NCBI GenBank assembly: GCA_905235465.1
Contig: CAJOLP010000004.1
Location: 1 to 35,628 of the forward strand
DNA length: 35,628 bases
DNA from: an uncultured Lachnospiraceae bacterium
GTDB taxonomy: Bacteria; Bacillota; Clostridia; Lachnospirales; Lachnospiraceae
Direction: 5' to 3'
Shown piece by piece: positions 8,129 through 16,312 of this stretch. The position numbers and the translations under genes were made by a program. A model generated the notes under the pieces. The model searched no databases. It worked only from the letters and a program-made list of their open reading frames with translations, and was not told the DNA's origin. The number at the start of each line of letters is the position of its first letter. The stretch's first letter is position 1.

Positions 8129-10078
8129 ATGAAGAAAGGAAAAGAGCAATTTCCGCATTTGTTTGAACCTCTTCAGATCAAGAGCCTGTATCTGAAGAAC
8201 CGTTTTATCGAAGCGCCGATGGGGACCTTTTCGGAGGAAGTCAACGGCTATCCCAGTTATCAGCAGATTGAATATTACAGGACCCGCGCCAGGGGCGGCT
8301 TCTCGCTGATCATTCCCGAGGCGCAGTTCGTCGTCAGCAAGACGGAAGCGTGGATCGCCCACCAGACCATCGTCGGGACGGCCGACCAGATGCACGGCTG
8401 GCTCGCCATTTCCGAGGCGGTCCACTCCGAGGGCGCCAAGATCATGTGGGAGCTGGGGTGCGGCCTGGGCCGCGAGGCACCGGTCTTTGTCGGAAACGGA
8501 ACGTCTTCAGCTTCCGAGAACCCGCTCTTTTACAATCCGTCCGTGAAGGCGCACGCCCTGACGACCGACGAGGTCCACGAGATCGTGGAGGGATACCGCA
8601 CGGCGGCGAAACACGTCCTGATGGCAGGCGGCGACGCCATTGAGATCCACGCCCACTACGGCTATATGCTGGATCAGTTCATGACGCCCATCTGGAACCA
8701 CAGAACGGATGAGTACGGCGGATCCTTTGAGAACCGCATGCGCCTGGTCAAGGAGGCCTATGAGGTGACCCGCGAGGTGGTCGGCCCCGACTTCCCGATC
8801 TTCATCCGCATGGCTGCGTACCACGATTTCGAGGGCGGACGCACCATGGAGGAGAGCAAGGAGATCATCAAATATCTGGACGCCATTGGCTTTGACGCGT
8901 TTGATATCGACCTGGGCTGCTATGACAGCGGCAGGTGGCTGACTCCGTCGATCTACACCGGCGAGGCTTCGATGCTGCACGCGGCGGCGGAGATCCGGAC
9001 CATTACCGACAAGCCGATCTTCAACGCCGGCATGCATACGCCCGAATCTGCCGAGCAGGCCATCGCGGACGGCAAGATCACGGCGGCTATGTTCGGAAGA
9101 GCCTCCATCGCGGATCCCGAGATCCCCAACAAGATCTGGGCGGGCGCCAGAGAGGATATCCGTCCCTGTCTTGCCTGCAACACGTACTGCAGCGGCCATC
9201 TGGTCGTCAATAAGCCCATCTCCTGCGCGGTCAACGCGGAGGCGAACTATGAGTTTGAGTACAAGATCAAAAAGACTGAGAACCCGCAGAAAGTCGTCGT
9301 CATCGGCGGCGGCCCCGGCGGCATGGAGGCGGCCAGAGTCGCGGCCCTGGAAGGCCACGCGGTGACGCTTTACGAGAAGAGCGGCGAGCTTGGCGGTACT
9401 TTGATCGCCGCGGCGAAGCCCTGCTTCAAGGAGAGGCTCCGTCTTTTCACCGCCTGGCAGAAGCGCCAGCTGGAGAAGCTCCCCGTCAGCATCGTGTACA
9501 ACAAAGAGATCACGGCTGAATCCAAGGAGCTGGAGGAAGCGGACCGGATCATCATCGCCATCGGCGCGGTCCCGGCCAAGATCCCGATCAAGGGCATGGA
9601 CGGCAGCAACGTGGTCAATGTCATCGATTATCATCTGCACAACGAGAAGCTCCACGGGGACAAGATCCTTGTGGCAGGCGGCGGCGCCAGCGGCTGCGAC
9701 TGCGCGCTGGAGCTGGCGATGCAGGGCAAGGACGTCACCATCGTGGAGATGATGGACGATGTCGTCAAGGCGATGGTCTCCTACACGCGTGTCCCGCTTC
9801 TGTATGAGCTGGACAAATATAATGTAAAGATCCTCACCAATACCAAGATCGTGGAGATCAAGGAAGACGGCGTGCTGGCGGAAGTGGACGGTAAGCAGGA
9901 GTTCCTGCCCGCGGATATGGTTGTCGACGCGTTCGGCATGCGGGCGAAGAGGGACGAGGCGAACGCCATTTTCCAAAAGTACGGACACAACGCCGCCATC
10001 ATCGGCGACTGCGACCACGCGGCGCAGATCGGCGAAGCGGTCCGCGGCGGATACTTCGCGGCGTTTGCCATTCACTGA
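8129..10078 (+). CDS. FMN/FAD/4Fe-4S enoate-reductase-like NADH:flavin oxidoreductase (BaiCD/BaiH/dienoyl-CoA reductase type)
   Basis: 649 aa from the ATG at 8129, with TGGAGGG 6 bp upstream; an in-frame start at 8060 has no ribosome site. Residues about 8-345 are an old-yellow-enzyme TIM barrel, with the EIHAHYGYMLDQFMTP and RTDEYGGSFENR blocks. C347, C350, C354 and C366 have exactly the spacing (x2, x3, x11) of the 4Fe-4S cluster in 2,4-dienoyl-CoA reductase. A Rossmann FAD site GGGPGG is at 393-398, and a second nucleotide site (VAGGGASGCDCALE) is near 513-526. The enzyme should reduce an activated C=C bond with NAD(P)H in the cytoplasm. The substrate could be a bile-acid intermediate, a cinnamate or a dienoyl compound; no other bai genes are present. 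It is divergent from the PucR gene, which probably controls it. Confidence 0.92.
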   Translation: MKKGKEQFPHLFEPLQIKSLYLKNRFIEAPMGTFSEEVNGYPSYQQIEYYRTRARGGFSLIIPEAQFVVSKTEAWIAHQTIVGTADQMHGWLAISEAVHSEGAKIMWELGCGLGREAPVFVGNGTSSASENPLFYNPSVKAHALTTDEVHEIVEGYRTAAKHVLMAGGDAIEIHAHYGYMLDQFMTPIWNHRTDEYGGSFENRMRLVKEAYEVTREVVGPDFPIFIRMAAYHDFEGGRTMEESKEIIKYLDAIGFDAFDIDLGCYDSGRWLTPSIYTGEASMLHAAAEIRTITDKPIFNAGMHTPESAEQAIADGKITAAMFGRASIADPEIPNKIWAGAREDIRPCLACNTYCSGHLVVNKPISCAVNAEANYEFEYKIKKTENPQKVVVIGGGPGGMEAARVAALEGHAVTLYEKSGELGGTLIAAAKPCFKERLRLFTAWQKRQLEKLPVSIVYNKEITAESKELEEADRIIIAIGAVPAKIPIKGMDGSNVVNVIDYHLHNEKLHGDKILVAGGGASGCDCALELAMQGKDVTIVEMMDDVVKAMVSYTRVPLLYELDKYNVKILTNTKIVEIKEDGVLAEVDGKQEFLPADMVVDAFGMRAKRDEANAIFQKYGHNAAIIGDCDHAAQIGEAVRGGYFAAFAIH

Positions 10079-10106
10079 GTATGTAGGTATCCTCCTTTTC
10101 AAGAAG

Positions 10107-10140
10107 AAAGCAGCCGCCGGATTCTTCCGGCGGCTGCTTT
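10107..10140. terminator. Strong hairpin terminator between convergent genes
   Basis: A 15-bp perfect stem, AAAGCAGCCGCCGGA with its complement, surrounds the loop TTCT. It ends in TTT on the plus strand and CTTTCTTC on the minus strand. It sits between the flavoenzyme (+) and the SDR gene (-), and could serve both directions. Confidence 0.8.
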
Positions 10141-10235
10141 CGTCTGTCTGCTGTCCGCGGCAGCTTATGGCCGCGGGTCATATCAAAGTCATATCGACAT
10201 CGTATCGACGGATGCGGATGCATGGGAGACGGCGC

Positions 10236-11099
10236 TCAAGCCAGGCCGCACAGCTTCTCGCTGGACTGCCAGAGCTCCCTGGCATTGTCCTCATTGTAGG
10301 AGAGGGGCGAACTCTTGATCGCGTAAATGCTCCGGTCATAATAATTGCCGGAGGTCGTCGCCAGGCTGTCGTTTGTGACAAGCTCCGCATAGGCGTCGGA
10401 GGACTTTTCAAGATCCCCGACGCGGTCCGGCATCGTGATCTTGGCCATGGCCGCGCCCGCCTTGCCCACCGGCGCGAAATTGGTCAGCATCATGCCCGGA
10501 TTGAAGGCGTTCACGGTGACGCTGCTTCCCTCTTCCTTAAGCCGTTTGCCCAGCTCATAGGCAAAGTACAGGTTGCAGAGCTTGGAATAGGAATAGCGAA
10601 GGCGCGACTCCCTGTCCTCCTGAGAGGGATGTGCCAGCGCTTCGGTCCCTCTCCACTCCATCTTGCCCATGGGCGAGTCGTGCATATCGCTGCTGGTGAC
10701 GAAGATCTTTCCGTGATCATCCATATAGGGGAGAAGGAGGTTCGCCAAGAGGAAGTGCCCCAGGTGATTGGTCTGGAAAACGATCTCGAAGCCGTCCTTA
10801 GTCATGCCTGTGTGCATGCCGTTGATTCCGGCGTTGAGCAAAAGGGCGTAGATCCCGCCGATTTCCGCGTCCGCGTAGGCCTTCGCGAATTGGCGGACGG
10901 AGTCAAGAGAAGCCGTGTCCAGCGTCATGCTCATGATGTTCTCGTTTCCTGTCTCTTCCTGTATGGCAAGGACGGCCGCCTGTGCCTTTTCGGGATTCCG
11001 GCAGGCGAGGATCAGCCTGTAATCCTTGTTCTTCGCGATTTTCTTTGCGGTCTCAAAACCAAGACCTGAATTTCCACCGGTAATGATCACTGTGCGCAT
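10236..11099 (-). CDS. Short-chain dehydrogenase/reductase (SDR)
   Basis: 287 aa. A Rossmann NAD(P) motif TGGNSGLGFETAKKIAKN sits at the N terminus, with ACRNPEKAQ after beta-2, LLLNAGINGM after beta-4, and the catalytic YSYSK (Y-x3-K). The pattern and length resemble the retinol dehydrogenase/protochlorophyllide reductase-like branch. A good ribosome site (GGGAGGAATACC) precedes the ATG. It is a cytoplasmic oxidoreductase of unknown substrate. It lies 69 bp downstream of dtd on the same strand and may be co-transcribed, though there is no functional link. Confidence 0.9.
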   Translation of the reverse strand: MRTVIITGGNSGLGFETAKKIAKNKDYRLILACRNPEKAQAAVLAIQEETGNENIMSMTLDTASLDSVRQFAKAYADAEIGGIYALLLNAGINGMHTGMTKDGFEIVFQTNHLGHFLLANLLLPYMDDHGKIFVTSSDMHDSPMGKMEWRGTEALAHPSQEDRESRLRYSYSKLCNLYFAYELGKRLKEEGSSVTVNAFNPGMMLTNFAPVGKAGAAMAKITMPDRVGDLEKSSDAYAELVTNDSLATTSGNYYDRSIYAIKSSPLSYNEDNARELWQSSEKLCGLA

Positions 11100-11168
11100 G
11101 GTATTCCTCCCATTCTTCCTTTTTAATATGTATTACTCTGTGATGATGCGGGCCGCCCTGTGATGATG

Positions 11169-11612
11169 TCACAGCGTCTCTGTGTCAAAGAGAAGCGTGA
11201 CGGGGCCCTCATTGACCGACGCCACTTCCATGTAGGCGCCGAACTCGCCGCACTCCACATGAAAGCCTCTGGCGGCGCACTCGGCCTTGAATTTTTCGTA
11301 GAGCGGGATCGCGGTCTCGGGACGCGCCGCGCCGGTAAATCCAGGCCTGCGGCTCTTAAGATTGGCGTACAGGGTGAACTGCGAGACGACCAGAATGGAT
11401 CCGCCAATGGTCGCCAGATTGAGATTCATCTTGCCGTTTTCGTCCTCAAAGACGCGGCATCCGCAGACCTTGTCCGCAAGCCTTACGGCATCCGCTTCCG
11501 TATCCTGAGGCGCTATGCCTAAAAGGACAAGAAAACCCCTGCCGATCTGTCCTTTCACCTTCCCATCGATCGTCACCGACGCCTCGGACACGCATGTAAC
11601 TACTGCTCTCAT
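11169..11612 (-). CDS. dtd: D-aminoacyl-tRNA deacylase
   Basis: 147 aa, the standard DTD length, with full-length similarity to the family. It has the opening MRAVVTCVSEASVTIDG, the catalytic SQFTLYA block, and the Gly-cisPro element NEGPVT near the C terminus. It removes D-amino acids or glycine wrongly attached to tRNA, in the cytoplasm. AGGAG stands 7 bp before the ATG. It is the first gene of a minus-strand pair with the SDR. Confidence 0.97.
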   Translation of the reverse strand: MRAVVTCVSEASVTIDGKVKGQIGRGFLVLLGIAPQDTEADAVRLADKVCGCRVFEDENGKMNLNLATIGGSILVVSQFTLYANLKSRRPGFTGAARPETAIPLYEKFKAECAARGFHVECGEFGAYMEVASVNEGPVTLLFDTETL

Positions 11613-11760
11613 AGACTGCTCCTGTTCTTAAAGCCGTTTTAGCGGCCGTTACCTCGTCTGCGCTCTGCGCTCTGCGCGGGCAGCGGCAAAACGGCAGATA
11701 CCTTGAAAGGAAATATACCACGGGAACCCCGAACCCGCAATACGAAACAGGGGTCAATGT

Positions 11761-11790
11761 TTGACAAAATACGGCGCATAGTTTTAAAAT
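11761..11790 (+). promoter_or_regulatory. Promoter for the DUF308 membrane protein gene
   Basis: A consensus TTGACA (11761-11766) is followed at 17-18 bp by an A/T-rich -10 (TTAAAA or TAAAAT, 11784-11790). The 95-nt leader contains no clear riboswitch. The region 11613-11885 otherwise holds no gene I can support. Confidence 0.65.
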
Positions 11791-11885
11791 GTTTAAGTTG
11801 GTATAAGGGGGACCGAAAGAATCGGCGGCCAACAAACGGAAACAATGCAGTTTTTGATAGTTTTGAAAGGAAGAGGGAATTAAAA

Positions 11886-12566
11886 ATGAGTACGTTCGGA
11901 AAGATTCTGACCATCATTTTTGGAATCTACATGATGGTCTGCGGACTGTTTTGCATGTTTAATCCGGCGCTTACCTATTCCATGGTTGGATTTCTGGTAG
12001 GCTTCACCATGCTCTTTGACGCGTTCTCCCGCTTTTTTGTCTGGATCGCGGAGAAAGATTACGGTTTTAGTGACACCTGGATGCTTATCAGTGCCATCAT
12101 TTCAGGAATACTCGGCGTTCTGGTCCTTGGGAGCGATGCGCTTCAGATCGGCGTGGAATACTTTATCGTTTACTATGTCGCGATCTGGCTTGTCGTGACC
12201 GGTGTCATCATCGTGGTCCGCTCATTCCAGCTCCGCAATCTTCTCAAGCAGATGAGCACGCTGGATCTGACAAAATACTGGCTTCTGCCGCTGATCGTCG
12301 GCATCCTGATGGCCGTCTTCGGAGCCGTGAGCGTGGCGCATCCCGATGTGATGAGCCAGACGCTCGGCGTCATGATCGGACTTGGCGTGTTCATCAACGG
12401 CGTCAACATGATCGTGCTGGCGACGACAGCTTTCGCGGTGGATTCCAGGCTCAAAGAGATCCAGAACCAGTTGGAAGACCTGGAGCGGGCTGCTATAGAC
12501 CAGCAGCAGAAGCAGCAGCAGAATCAGCAGCAGGATAAGCAGCAGGATAAGCAGCAGAACAGCTGA
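11886..12566 (+). CDS. DUF308 (HdeD-like) membrane protein with Gln/Lys-rich tail
   Basis: 226 aa from the ATG at 11886, preceded by AGGAAGAGGG. The open frame extends upstream to 11703, but that part is not hydrophobic and lacks a ribosome site. Six hydrophobic segments in pairs, with Gly/Asn/Phe-rich turns, fit the DUF308 family (residues about 5-185); in enterobacteria HdeD is linked to acid resistance. After an amphipathic segment the protein ends in a Q/K/D/N-rich tail of about 20 residues (QQQKQQQNQQQDKQQDKQQ), encoded by CAG-type repeats. The function in this organism is unknown. The gene appears monocistronic: promoter at 11761, terminator at 12601. Confidence 0.85.
   Translation: MSTFGKILTIIFGIYMMVCGLFCMFNPALTYSMVGFLVGFTMLFDAFSRFFVWIAEKDYGFSDTWMLISAIISGILGVLVLGSDALQIGVEYFIVYYVAIWLVVTGVIIVVRSFQLRNLLKQMSTLDLTKYWLLPLIVGILMAVFGAVSVAHPDVMSQTLGVMIGLGVFINGVNMIVLATTAFAVDSRLKEIQNQLEDLERAAIDQQQKQQQNQQQDKQQDKQQNS
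12502..12562 (+). repeat. CAG-rich microsatellite encoding the Gln tail
   Basis: Imperfect repeats of CAGCAG(AAG/AAT/GAT) units encode the terminal polar tail of the DUF308 protein. Such tracts can change length by slippage; variation here would leave the membrane domain intact. Confidence 0.7.
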
Positions 12567-12600
12567 TTCAAAAAGTAAAAGGTAATCGGTATTATACAAA

Positions 12601-12647
12601 ACGGACGGGGGGAAACGCGGTCGCGCGGCATCCCTGTCCGTTTTTTT
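12601..12647 (+). terminator. Rho-independent terminator after the DUF308 gene
   Basis: ACGGACGGGG (12601-12610) pairs with CCCTGTCCGT (12632-12641) through one G-U pair, and a run of eight Ts follows (12641 onward). The 21-nt loop is GC-rich and may form a small inner hairpin. Confidence 0.85.
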
Positions 12648-12747
12648 GCTGTTTTTATGGCAATTACTGGACATATCCGCGGAATATGAGAAAATAATGA
12701 GGATAACCGGCCCAAAGTCATTACCGGACGAGACAGCGAGGAAAAAC

Positions 12748-14217
12748 ATGATTCTTTATGTTGTTGCGACTATATTTGCGATCTGTATTTTGGCCGGCGC
12801 GGCAGCCGTCATCCACACGCTCCTGACCCCGGCAAAGCACTCGGACTATAAGCCGGCGCCGGATCCGGAGCGCGCGTCCGCCTACGCGCGGAAGTTGTCC
12901 GCGATGGTGCGCGTGGATACGACTTCGTATCCCTTTGGCCCGGAGCACCCTTTTGAGGAGCAGCAGGCGAGGTTTGCGCAGTACCACGAGGTGCTCAGGG
13001 ACCTTTTCCCGCTGGTGCACCGCCATCTGGAGAGGTTTGACGCGGATGGAAGTCTTCTGTACCACTGGAAGGGGAAGTCCGACCGGTATCCGATCGTGCT
13101 CATGGGGCATCAGGATGTGGTGCCCGTGGAGGGCGAATGGTCAAAGCCCCCGTTTTCGGGGCAGATCGAGGACGGCAAGGTGTGGGGACGCGGATCGGTG
13201 GACACCAAGTGCTCCTGCATGGCGTTTTTCCAGGCGGTGGAGGAACTTCTGGAGGAAGGGTTCGTGCCGCCACAGGACGTGTGGCTCTCCACCTCCTGCA
13301 CGGAGGAGTGGGGAGGACCCGGATGCCCGGCCCTGGTCTCAGAGCTGGAGCGGCGGGGCGTAAAGCCCTGGCTCGTATGTGATGAGGGCGGCGGTATTTA
13401 TACGGATCCGATGTTCGGCATCAAGGGAAATTTTGCCATGATCGGCGTGTCGGAAAAGGGGAGGGCAAATGTGCGCTTTACCGCCCGCGGCAAGGGCGGG
13501 CACGCGAGCACCCCGCAAAAGGGCACCCCCATCGCGCGGCTGGCCGGCTTCGTCACAGAGATAGACAGGCACAGCCCGTTTAAGAGCAGTATGGATCCCG
13601 AGACGAGGGCGATGCTGGAGACACTGGCGCCGGCGGCCTCCTTCCCGATCCGGACGGTCCTGGGGAATCTGTGGCTCTTCAAAAAGCCCATCGAGTGGTT
13701 TACACCCGCCATCAACGGGCAGGCGGCCGCTATGCTGGAGACGACGATCACATTTACCATGGCGTCCGGCTCGAACGCGTGCAACGTGATGCCCCGGGAG
13801 GCGTCTGTGGGCGCCAACATGAGGTTTATCCACCATCAGGACATGGAAGAGAGCATGGCCATTATCAGCAGGATCGCCGCGAAGTATGATCTGGAGACGG
13901 AAGTCCTGCAGGGAACCCCCTGCACGGCGACGCTGGATATAGAGGGAGAGGCATACAAGTTTCTGGAGCGGACCGTGGAAAAGACCTTCCCCGGCTGCAT
14001 CAGCAGCCCGTATGTGCTGACCGCCGCGACGGACGCGACTTTTTATGAGAGGATCTGTGACAACGTGATCCGCTTCGCGCCGATCGTTTACGGGCAGGAG
14101 GAGAAGAGAGGCATCCACGGCGTGGACGAGGCGCTGCGGTACGACTGCCTGCCCGGCGCGGTGGACTTCTTTAAAAATATGATTCGGGATAATCATGGGG
14201 AAAGGACGGATGTTTGA
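12748..14217 (+). CDS. Membrane-anchored M20 metallopeptidase (carboxypeptidase S/PM20D1-like)
   Basis: 489 aa from the ATG at 12748, with GAGG 6 bp upstream; earlier in-frame starts lack a ribosome site. An N-terminal hydrophobic segment (about 2-25) is followed by the M20 catalytic domain. Zinc ligands and catalytic residues are visible: H121 (MGHQDVVP), D152 (GRGSVDTK), E186/E187 (CTEEWGG) and H457 (IHGVDE). A dimerisation (lid) domain lies between about 230 and 360. The HGVDE ending and the N-terminal anchor fit the CPS1/PM20D1 branch, which cleaves small peptides or N-acyl amino acids. With the anchor, the active site probably faces outward. The stop overlaps the next start by one base (TGATG), so the two genes are translationally coupled. 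Confidence 0.9.
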   Translation: MILYVVATIFAICILAGAAAVIHTLLTPAKHSDYKPAPDPERASAYARKLSAMVRVDTTSYPFGPEHPFEEQQARFAQYHEVLRDLFPLVHRHLERFDADGSLLYHWKGKSDRYPIVLMGHQDVVPVEGEWSKPPFSGQIEDGKVWGRGSVDTKCSCMAFFQAVEELLEEGFVPPQDVWLSTSCTEEWGGPGCPALVSELERRGVKPWLVCDEGGGIYTDPMFGIKGNFAMIGVSEKGRANVRFTARGKGGHASTPQKGTPIARLAGFVTEIDRHSPFKSSMDPETRAMLETLAPAASFPIRTVLGNLWLFKKPIEWFTPAINGQAAAMLETTITFTMASGSNACNVMPREASVGANMRFIHHQDMEESMAIISRIAAKYDLETEVLQGTPCTATLDIEGEAYKFLERTVEKTFPGCISSPYVLTAATDATFYERICDNVIRFAPIVYGQEEKRGIHGVDEALRYDCLPGAVDFFKNMIRDNHGERTDV

Positions 14218-14843
14218 TGTTTAAGAAAAGAGCGGTGTTATCCGTGAGATTTAAGTCATTGTTGACGGCGGGGATCCTGGGGATCTCTGTGTTTTTGGCC
14301 CCTGCGGCGGGGATGCCCGCGCGGGCGGACTCCTACAGGGAATTTCCCTACGACACTTCTACGCCGTGGTCCAACGATGATGTGGACGAGATGCTCGATT
14401 ACGCCACGCAGTGGGCGGGGCGGATCTCCTACGCGTCGTCGCAAAACAATACGGACGACGAGGGGCGGCGCTTTGAGGAGCTCCATGACGGCGGCGCGAC
14501 GGACTGCAGCTGGTTTGTCTATCACGTACTTTTCCGCTACGGGCTTGTGGGGGACGAGTTCATACACTCCTATGAGTGGGGGAACGACCCGGGGTGTTAT
14601 CCGGGCGCGTACAATATCGGCTCCGACATCGATGACGCGTCTCCCGGCGACATCATCTGCACCGGAGAAGGGACAAAGCCCCAGAACAGTCATGTCATGA
14701 TCTATATAGGCGACGGGATGGTCGTGGAGTGCGCGGCCGGCTCGGGCGTCAAGATCTCGGGCGCGCCCGGTCATCCCAGGGAGATCGTCCATTTCGGATG
14801 CCTGCCGACGACAGATTCGGACAAGACAGTGGATACGGAATAA
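14217..14843 (+). CDS. Secreted NlpC/P60-like cysteine peptidase
   Basis: 208 aa. A signal peptide (about 1-38, with cleavage near ARADS) precedes a single NlpC/P60-like domain. The likely catalytic Cys97 lies in ATDCSWFVYHVL and His159 in NSHVMIYIGDG, separated by an ASPGDIICTG strand typical of the fold. Members cut peptide stems of peptidoglycan, usually gamma-D-Glu-diamino acid bonds. There is no separate wall-binding domain, but the next gene, 18 bp downstream, encodes a wall-repeat protein that could place it. The ATG at 14217 overlaps the M20 stop; AAAGGA lies 10 bp upstream. An amidase with the same papain-like fold cannot be excluded. Confidence 0.85.
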   Translation: MFKKRAVLSVRFKSLLTAGILGISVFLAPAAGMPARADSYREFPYDTSTPWSNDDVDEMLDYATQWAGRISYASSQNNTDDEGRRFEELHDGGATDCSWFVYHVLFRYGLVGDEFIHSYEWGNDPGCYPGAYNIGSDIDDASPGDIICTGEGTKPQNSHVMIYIGDGMVVECAAGSGVKISGAPGHPREIVHFGCLPTTDSDKTVDTE

Positions 14844-14861
14844 TAAAAAGGAGAGAAAACA

Positions 14862-16223
14862 GTGATCGATCGGGAAGCGGAGTCGCTTCGTTACAAATAC
14901 AGACACAACCGCGCGGGCTGGATCTGCGGCACGATTCTTGTGCTGGCAGCCCTGGCCGCCGGCATATATTTCGGGTGGTTTTACACAGGATGGGTCGGCA
15001 TTCCGCGGACGCAGTACCTGTATTTTGTGGACCGCGGAATTTTCCTCGAGAACACGTGGATCAGATCCGACGACGGGACCTATTATTACACGGACAGGAA
15101 CGCCAAGATGGCCAGGGGGATCTATGAGATCGACGGGCATTATTATCTGTTCTCTCAAGAGGACGGATCCCGGCAGACCGGCTGGGCGGACGCCGAAGAT
15201 GGCAGGATGCACTTCGGTGAGGGCGGCCGGGCGGACATCGGCTGGGCGCAGATCGATGGAAAAAACTACTATTTCTCCAAAGAGGGCGTCCTTGAGAGCG
15301 GCTGGATCACCGTGGACGGCAAGACCTACTATCTGTCCGCGGACGGGGAGCGCACCGACGGCTGGAAGGAGATAGACGGGAAAAAGTACTATTTTGGCCG
15401 GGACGGCGTGATGCGCACCGGCTGGGCCGAGGCGGACGGCAACCGGTATCTCTTCTCGGAAGACGGGGAGATGCGCGTGGGCGATCAGACGGTGGACGGA
15501 AAGCTCTATCACCTGAAGGAAGATGGGTCGATGCTCACCGGATGGTATGAGACCGACGGCGGAAAGCGCTACCACGATGACACCGGCGCGGCCAAAAAGG
15601 GCTGGGCAGAGATCGACGGGGAGACCTATTTTTTTGACGACAGTTATTTGATGCGGACCGGCGAGGTGGAGGTCGACGGCCACGCCTTCTATCTGGAAGA
15701 GGACGGAACGGTCGCTCCCGGCTGGCACGAATCCGAGGACGGGGACTTTTATGTGTGCAGGGACGGCTTTGTCCTGGATACGGAGGCGGAGACCGGCACC
15801 TTCGGGCGCCTTGTGATAAGGGACTGCGATATTGACGTTGCGGTCTACACAGCGTCGGAGCGGGTCGACTATCAGGACATCGTGGACCGGGAGGACAGCG
15901 CGCTGGCGGTCAGAGAGCGAAGGGACGTGGAGTACGCCGTCGCGGACCGCCGCAGCCAGGGCTTTGTCTTGGACAACGCCAAAGAGGGGAGCCCCGCGTA
16001 TCTGATCCGGCAGAACGGCGATATTGAGGAGTACGTCTGCACCCGGGCGCTGATCGGCACGAACAGCGATGATGATGTGACCGACGAGGAGGGCGTATCC
16101 ATCTGGCGGCAGAATGAGGGCGGCTTTGTGACATACGCGAGCGCCGGTCAGGAGGATAAAGAGAAGGTGTGGATCGCCTTCTGGGACCCCTATCCGGAGG
16201 AGGATTCCGAAGAGGATTCCTGA
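14862..16223 (+). CDS. Membrane-anchored cell-wall-binding repeat protein with a sortase-like C-terminal domain lacking catalytic residues
   Basis: 453 aa, GTG start preceded by AAAAGGAG. A basic N terminus leads to one TM segment (about 19-46). Roughly eleven 20-residue cell-wall-binding repeats follow (about 65-310, pattern GW-x-x-x-D-G-K-x-Y-Y-F-x-x-x-G). The last 140 residues resemble the sortase-like domain found after such repeats in other Firmicutes: a GRLVIRDCDIDVAVY opening, VADRRSQGF, a GTNSDDDVTD loop, and VTYASAG before the final WIAFWDP strand. Where relatives have the His of an IADH motif, this protein has R363. Where they have the Cys of a YTC motif, it has S427. I infer a dead sortase fold. 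Repeats and anchor place it at the wall face of the membrane. Confidence 0.75.
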   Translation: MIDREAESLRYKYRHNRAGWICGTILVLAALAAGIYFGWFYTGWVGIPRTQYLYFVDRGIFLENTWIRSDDGTYYYTDRNAKMARGIYEIDGHYYLFSQEDGSRQTGWADAEDGRMHFGEGGRADIGWAQIDGKNYYFSKEGVLESGWITVDGKTYYLSADGERTDGWKEIDGKKYYFGRDGVMRTGWAEADGNRYLFSEDGEMRVGDQTVDGKLYHLKEDGSMLTGWYETDGGKRYHDDTGAAKKGWAEIDGETYFFDDSYLMRTGEVEVDGHAFYLEEDGTVAPGWHESEDGDFYVCRDGFVLDTEAETGTFGRLVIRDCDIDVAVYTASERVDYQDIVDREDSALAVRERRDVEYAVADRRSQGFVLDNAKEGSPAYLIRQNGDIEEYVCTRALIGTNSDDDVTDEEGVSIWRQNEGGFVTYASAGQEDKEKVWIAFWDPYPEEDSEEDS

Positions 16224-16243
16224 GGGGATGCCAGGCAAAATTA

Positions 16244-16252
16244 TGGTATACT
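16244..16252 (+). promoter_or_regulatory. Extended -10 promoter for the clostripain-family gene
   Basis: TGG-TATACT (TG at 16244-16245, -10 at 16247-16252) fits an extended -10 element; no good -35 is seen 17 bp upstream. It lies 60 bp before the ATG at 16313, which has GGAGTGAGG as ribosome site. Confidence 0.5.
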
Positions 16253-16312
16253 TTTTTATGGCAGAAACTTGTACCGGGGACCGCATCCGAAGGCGGAAGA
16301 ATGGAGTGAGGT

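Noticed and set aside
8129-10078. Part of a bile-acid 7-dehydroxylation (bai) operon.
   Set aside because: The enzyme resembles BaiCD/BaiH, but no baiB, baiA, baiE or baiF neighbour is present, so only the family can be claimed.
14256-16286. 676-codon open frame on the minus strand across the NlpC/P60 and wall-repeat genes, and similar long antisense frames at 8507-10102, 28071-29678 and 20909-22951.
   Set aside because: They lie opposite well-supported genes, have repetitive Val/Arg/His-rich compositions and no family features. High GC and repeats explain their length.
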